The notes under the pieces: generated by a model
What the model was told of the DNA's origin: nothing
The model's database searches: none
The model's input: the letters and a program-made list of their open reading frames with translations, nothing else
Shown: piece by piece, positions 13,963 through 64,000 of the stretch
Position numbering within the stretch: position 1 is the stretch's first letter
Layout of the letters: each line of letters starts with the position of its first letter
From: Varroa destructor
Taxonomy: Eukaryota > Arthropoda > Arachnida > Mesostigmata > Varroidae
NCBI RefSeq assembly: GCF_002443255.2
Contig: NW_019211454.1
Location: forward strand, 37,483,877-37,547,876
DNA: 64,000 bases
Direction: 5' to 3'
Position numbers and translations under genes: made by a program

Positions 13963-14797
13963 AACACTCGACATCGTGGGGTGGTTAGTATAATTAATAA
14001 CAGCATCCAGAAGCACAATAAGCTACAGCGTAAGTGCGTTGGGCGCTTGGAGAGCTTAAAAAACGCGTGGAAATTGACGACGGCAATAACAATAATACAA
14101 TATTATTCAGTGGATGTCGGTCAGCCAGGTTTCTCTCCTACTGTGTTATTGTGTTGAGTGTGTGGGTGCGTATGATTGTATCTGGTCAGAGCGCGCGGTG
14201 CGACTCCATGCAACGAAACATCGGCTGGGGCGGTGGCATCGTAATAGAAGGCGAATCGCCGATGGACGATAGCTTCCCCGTTTAGCCACAATTGACGACA
14301 CGTTGTCGGCAGCGTTGTGTTATTGCTTTTGTAGTAGTTGTTTTCGTTGACAGGATCTTGACATCGAGTGCAAAAGGAACGAGACAAAGACAAAGAAAAT
14401 GACATTCAATTAAGTAGTGTGCGTCAAACGCGAGACACAGAGAAAAGACGAGCCTGACTTAGAAATCGTTCAGCCCGAACGCGCTAACTCGAGACTGGCA
14501 CTAGTTTGGAGATGGTAGGACAATGGCGTGCGCCTATTTGTGGCTGACCACCAACTAATTCAAACCGGAACACTGCTTCTCTTCTACAAGCAGATAGGAT
14601 AATAGTCACAGCCATATGCGAAGACCGACGCGAAGTTCAACACACGAATCCGTTTGAAGCAGATATCGCTCTTACCAATGGCTACGTTCTCGTCTGTCAC
14701 CCTACACGTCTCCTACGCTACGCAGACAAAACGAAAGGCTCAGTTTTTAAGCTGAGTGCGAAAATCGACGATTACAGCAGTTAACAATCAGCAGTGG

Positions 14798-14816
14798 CAG
14801 CAGCAGCAGCAGCAGC
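14798..14816. repeat. (CAG)6 triplet repeat
   Basis: Six perfect CAG units about 0.8 kb upstream of the CaMKII start codon. Confidence 0.95.
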
Positions 14817-15170
14817 ACATACATACGTATGCGGCATGATGGGCTAGTATTAATTGGTCGCGAAACGCCTATTTGAGGACGCGAGACGAGGCCGAATAGG
14901 TAGAGAAAGAAACACAGCTGGCATCGCAGTCTATCGTGTAACGATCAATATCTGCACAATCAGACACGAGACCACCAGTCGCAAATTGCGTTCGTTGCAG
15001 AATCAGAAATTATTCTATAGCTCGTTAGTCTGAGAAGCGGCTGCGATTACGACATTGCCTGTGGGCTTTGCTATATCAGCCGCCAGGTGAGAACGTGCGT
15101 GTCAGAGTGCGAAAGAGTCGTGTACAGGACCCGAGACGAGAATTATACATGATCGCACCGCACTAAACAA

Positions 15171-15186
15171 CGACGACGACGACGAC
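15171..15186. repeat. (CGA)5 triplet repeat
   Basis: Five CGA units within 460 nt of the CaMKII start, followed by CAACG. Confidence 0.9.
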
Positions 15187-15415
15187 AACGATTCGTGTTT
15201 GTGGTTAACAAGTCAGCCGTCGCTGGCAGCAGCGGCTGGAGAACCATCACCTAGTACTCACAGTAGAGTAGTGCTGGTGTGTACGAAGCCACTAACAGCG
15301 CGCATAGCGACCGCTTTTGCGACAGCAGCGACAACACGACAATACCACCACAGCGTTGCCTCGAGAGTGGCCCCCTGCCCCATTGCGGCCATCAGGACGG
15401 CGCCGTCGCTGGCCA

Positions 15416-15434
15416 CGACAACAACAACAACAAC
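15416..15434. repeat. (ACA)6 triplet repeat
   Basis: A run of ACA/CAA units about 200 nt upstream of the CaMKII start codon. Confidence 0.9.
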
Positions 15435-15630
15435 ATCGGAAGCTTAGCTCAAGCAACAGTAATAACAGCAGCGGCTACAGAAGCTAAAGCAGGAACAGTT
15501 TCCAAGCTAATCGTATAGAACTTCTAGTCGTCGGCAGCGGCAGATTGTAATAGAATAGTTTTATAGCAGAAAACGTTCGGCATAACGAGTGGAATAGAAG
15601 GCGGCACGAAGTGCCTGGTGCAGTGCAGCC

Positions 15631-60763
<45,133 letters not shown>

Positions 60764-60966
60764 GTATACCACTATTGCTATGTTCCGATCATTTAAACAA
60801 AAACAGCTACAATTTATCAATTGGACTGATAATTTTTTATTACTACTGCAAAACGTCGATTGCGATCTGATGATTCGTTGGTTGTTGTTCTCCCTTATTG
60901 TTCCTGCTTCGTTTAACAGTCATTGTTTGGCTACGTAGCATTTCATTATTACTATTATTGCTTATG

Positions 60967-60983
60967 TAATAATAATAATAATA
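60967..60983. repeat. (TAA)n triplet repeat
   Basis: Five to six TAA/AAT units in intron 6. Confidence 0.9.
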
Positions 60984-62539
60984 CTTATTTTTATTGTTGT
61001 TGCTGGTAATAATTTTCTTTTTTGTACATGTTCGTTGGAAGACTTATTTTTCATGTCACTCGCCCCGACAGACGGTTCGACTACCTAACCCGTGTTGATA
61101 TACACTTATCTCGGCTTGCTCGTTCTCTCTCGTCTTCTCCTCCAGTATCTCTCCTGTCTTGGTGTTTTTGCCCCACTCCTGACTGACTTACCAAACCTTC
61201 CTCCTAATCGCTTTCTATGCTAACTCAACAACCGAGCTGAGTCCCGAGTCGGTTTTACCTTTGTCATATACTGTATGTTGTTATCAAGCAATGATCCACA
61301 GACTCCTGATCTAATCTATGTATTTATGATATTACACCTTTAATGTCTTTAAGCCTGTTTCGAACGGTGTACAATCGCCCTTCTTCATGTTTACTATTTG
61401 GCGTTTATGATCATGTATACGGCCAAATGATTAATCGATCAATTCCGTTAACCTAAACGCTGCGAATTTGCCACCCGCCCAGTAACCTTCAACCGCCTAA
61501 CATGGTGTAGAATTGTTGTACGTCGTATGATAGCTTAGTTTGCGTACTTCTCTTCTTTTTCTTGGTTCTGGGTTTGCATTCGGCCATCGTTACGTTCGCA
61601 TGGACATCCTGTTGGACTTAATGGTAGCTGGTTTTCATGACGAAGACTTTGCATTTGAAATCGATTATTATATATGACTACCAATAAGGATGGCAAAAAA
61701 AGAGAAACAAAGTATCGCTATGCAAGCAACATCTAGCGTGTCACACACCCCGATCAGCAGGATCGCGTGTGAGTTTTTTGTTTGCGGACCTGATTAGTCA
61801 GTCAAAGGCGTGAGTTACGTGCAAGCGATGGAAGGCGTTGCGGTGAAATAGCTTTATTGACACCTTACGGTCTTTGCGTTTTTTTTTTTATTCAATTCAT
61901 AGCCATTGTTGCCGCGTTTGAGTTTCAGTCGTATTTTTTAGCTTATTCGTTCATTTAATTTGGGTAACCTTTTTTTTTATTTTTGTTGCTACAGTTTGTT
62001 GCTGTTGCTACAACAACGATTGGTGGTGCTGTTTGTTGCTGGCTGCCTCTATCTTGTGCCCTTTTGTTCTTGAAACACGCGCATTATATTCAACTTAAAT
62101 CTTTAAGACCCCTACGTTTTCTTGGTCCCTTTCTGTCGCTTTTGGTCTCTCATTCCCTCACACACATTCATTTACTTACTGCCGTCATCAGGCACCTTTT
62201 GCTCAACTCATAGTAATAATAATAATCAATTTAGCTCTACTTCCTTCATTAGATCATTTCAAGCAACGCTTCTTTTACTTCCAAAAATGCCTTCTTATTT
62301 ATCATTGCCTCATCCCAAATCTACGAAAACACCTATTTTTAGCTATGGCATCAAGGACCTGTCAGTATTGAGAGTCTAACCGGAGTGAGTACTCCTAGAT
62401 TTATCTGGAGTGTATCCAGAAAACCTGAGAAACGGAATGGCAATGATTCAAGCAGCTATTAGCCGCAGTTTCTTGTTTTGTATCTATTCCTTGCTTTACT
62501 GGTCATTAATATCTAGTATTTATATTTGCCAACATTCAG

Positions 62540-62631
62540 GCTTGAACCGATATGGGAGCATGCTTCTTAATAATGGCAACGCACTCACAGAGATGCGCAT
62601 TAATCATCCAGACAATGCCGCCCAGTATACG
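62540..62631 (+). other. Possible alternative linker exon (weak)
   Basis: An acceptor-like AACATTCAG ends at 62539 and a donor GTAAAA starts at 62632. The enclosed 92 nt is open when entered in the phase in which exon 6 ends (GLNRYGSMLLNNGNALTEMR...). I know of no CaMKII linker like this. A 92-nt cassette would shift the frame unless the next exon is in phase 0. Chance is more likely. Confidence 0.12.
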
Positions 62632-63672
62632 GTAAAAATACCCCACTAAGAACAAGCGCTCTATCATTCTATGCTACCACTCAATTTACACTTTTTTGGT
62701 AGGAAGGAAAGCATTTGAGACAACGAGTGCTTTCTTTGGAATTTCTCTTCGATTTTTAATCCCTCAAATTGAAGTTCATTCAGCTAGGCCTAGCTTACCC
62801 CTTTTGAGCTCTATGTGGCGTGTAACCTTTCACGGATTACTAAGCTGCTCACCTAAAAATAATTTTCCGAGATCCGTAGCTTTCTGTCGTTATGAATATT
62901 AGGGAAGGTTTATGTTTATAACATATTGATTTTATCCGCGATCATTTTTAAGCCGTCCGCTAATTAAGCCTTTTGTCCTGCTGCTGTGTTTCAACCATGC
63001 ATTAAAGAACAACAACAAGCCAAATGGCCGTTATGAGGTTCTTCGGCATTCTCTGAGTCAGGTGATGAGATATGCGGTATCCAGACAGACGATCGCTGTA
63101 GAACAAATCGTTTCAATCAGTCGTAATTAGTAGCATCGTCAGCAATATCAGAGTGCAACAGGTATAAGCTGGCGCCACCCGAAATTGCTGTCACTATTTG
63201 ACATGATCCCCTAGATATAGCAGATCGATACTACGTTTGTCATGTCAGATCCCGATAGGGCAATCAACAAACCATTCGGTTCTATTAAGCTAGTCATTTT
63301 GAGCTCAGCCGTCAATTAATTAGAGCGACTGAAACTTACTGCTGAACTACCTCTGTGTTTACCACTATAATAGTTCATTTATGTTGATTACGAATGTTTC
63401 CTTTCGGTCCTAATTACCATACTCAACGGACCTCCTCCTCATAACACGCTTAATCACACCAGACCACGTTTTTACGTATCTCAACAATCACTTCGAGCTA
63501 TAACCTTTAACTATAGCGTAGCGTAACTGGCATAAATCTATTTGTCATTTCAGCCTACAAGTATGTACCTGCTGTATTCAGAATAAAGCTTTTAGTCTTT
63601 TCTTTTACTACACATTCCCTACATGTTTGATTTCTCATATAATTCTATTTTTGTTAACATGATAGTATACTT

Positions 63673-63674
<2 letters not shown>

Positions 63675-63717
<43 letters not shown>
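63675..63717. repeat. (AT)21 microsatellite
   Basis: Longest uninterrupted dinucleotide run in the window, in intron 6. A - strand frame across it reads as alternating Tyr-Ile and is an artefact of the repeat. Confidence 0.95.
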
Positions 63718-63719
<2 letters not shown>

Positions 63720-64000
63720 CTACGCATAAAAATCGTTTGTTTATTTTTGGGAATGAGCAAACAATTATATTCAGATAATTTGGGCTACCGTTTTTAATTG
63801 TAACAAATGATTTTGTTGTTGGCGCCAGTATAGTTTTCGTGACCCGCAGCCATAATAACCATTGCAACGAATGAATTTTTGTATTGTTTTTAAATAGTTT
63901 TTTCTGTATACTGCTCCGGAGAACGACATTTCGTATCAAATAGCTTTGAAGCTACTTTTTTGCCAACTCCCAATGAATTACATGTGACCGTAGCTTATAG

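Larger units (their letters stand above)
8600..15630 (+). promoter_or_regulatory. CaMKII: GC-richer, repeat-dense region: probable promoter and 5'UTR of CaMKII
   Basis: From roughly 8.6 kb to the start codon, the base composition shifts from AT-rich to GC-rich. The sequence becomes dense in CAG/CTG, CGA, CAA, ACAG and GT/CA repeats, then returns to AT-rich soon after exon 1. This is what one expects of an open promoter region and long 5'UTR of a neuronal gene. I cannot fix a transcription start or upstream noncoding exons. Several short ORFs lie here, for example 15199-15447 (82 codons, starting about 430 nt before the CaMKII ATG). If transcribed, these would be upstream ORFs; none looks like a protein family. 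Confidence 0.4.
60764..64000 (+). other. CaMKII: Start of CaMKII intron 6
   Basis: It begins GTATAC and runs to the window edge, AT- and pyrimidine-rich. I looked for the hub domain (KxRKQEII..TEQLIEAI) in the frames and did not find it. A possible but poorly supported exon lies at 62540-62631. Confidence 0.7.

Noticed and set aside
63554..63630. Possible alternative terminal exon: acceptor-like TTTGTCATTTCAG at 63541-63553, open in the phase of exon 6 to a TGA at 63628, with AATAAA at 63582.
   Set aside because: The AATAAA lies about 45 nt before the stop, so cleavage there would remove the stop codon. The product resembles nothing in the family.
63619..63939. 106-codon frame on the - strand.
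   Set aside because: It is largely the alternating Tyr-Ile readout of the AT microsatellite at 63675-63717.

Overview
The window is eukaryotic nuclear DNA. It has no operons and no long uninterrupted ORFs. It does have GT-AG introns of 1 to 35 kb, many simple-sequence repeats and an AT-rich background. The one gene I can identify with confidence is the 5' and middle part of a calcium/calmodulin-dependent protein kinase II gene (CaMKII) on the + strand. Six coding exons can be joined in phase: 15631-15698, 50564-50749, 52624-52814, 53864-54102, 55340-55604 and 60671-60763. Together they hold 1042 coding nucleotides, which is 347 codons plus one base. They encode the short N-terminus, the complete protein kinase domain, the autoinhibitory/calmodulin-binding segment and the start of the variable linker. 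The C-terminal association (hub) domain was not found and presumably lies to the right of the window.

The organism is most likely an arthropod. The linker exon reads SRSIITKKGSQVKEST, which from memory resembles arthropod CaMKII much more than vertebrate CaMKII. The kinase substitutions also look invertebrate. The long introns and the lack of recognisable transposon proteins would suit a chelicerate such as a parasitiform mite, but that narrower placement is a guess.

Layout: 1-8600 is AT-rich DNA upstream of the gene, with one small unexplained open block near 800-1075. From about 8600 to 15630 the sequence is visibly richer in G+C and packed with CAG/CTG, CGA, CAA, GT/CA and CGAA/GACC repeats; this looks like the promoter and 5'UTR region. 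Exon 1 ends at 15698. It is followed by a 34,865-bp first intron holding microsatellites, several short inverted repeats, a perfect 18-bp palindrome around a CACGTG core, and GC-richer blocks with no recognisable coding content. The kinase exons cluster at 50.5-55.6 kb, separated by 1.0-1.9 kb introns. Intron 2 contains a GC-richer island, open in several frames on both strands, that I cannot explain. A 5.1-kb intron with a notable hairpin leads to the linker exon at 60.67 kb. The last 3.2 kb is the start of another intron.

The exon join is strongly supported. Every junction has GT-AG ends, the phases match, and the product is collinear with the CaMKII family without insertions or deletions across the kinase domain. 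Other calls, such as a promoter, alternative exons or nested genes, are tentative and marked so. No tRNA, rRNA, CRISPR array or intact mobile element was recognised.
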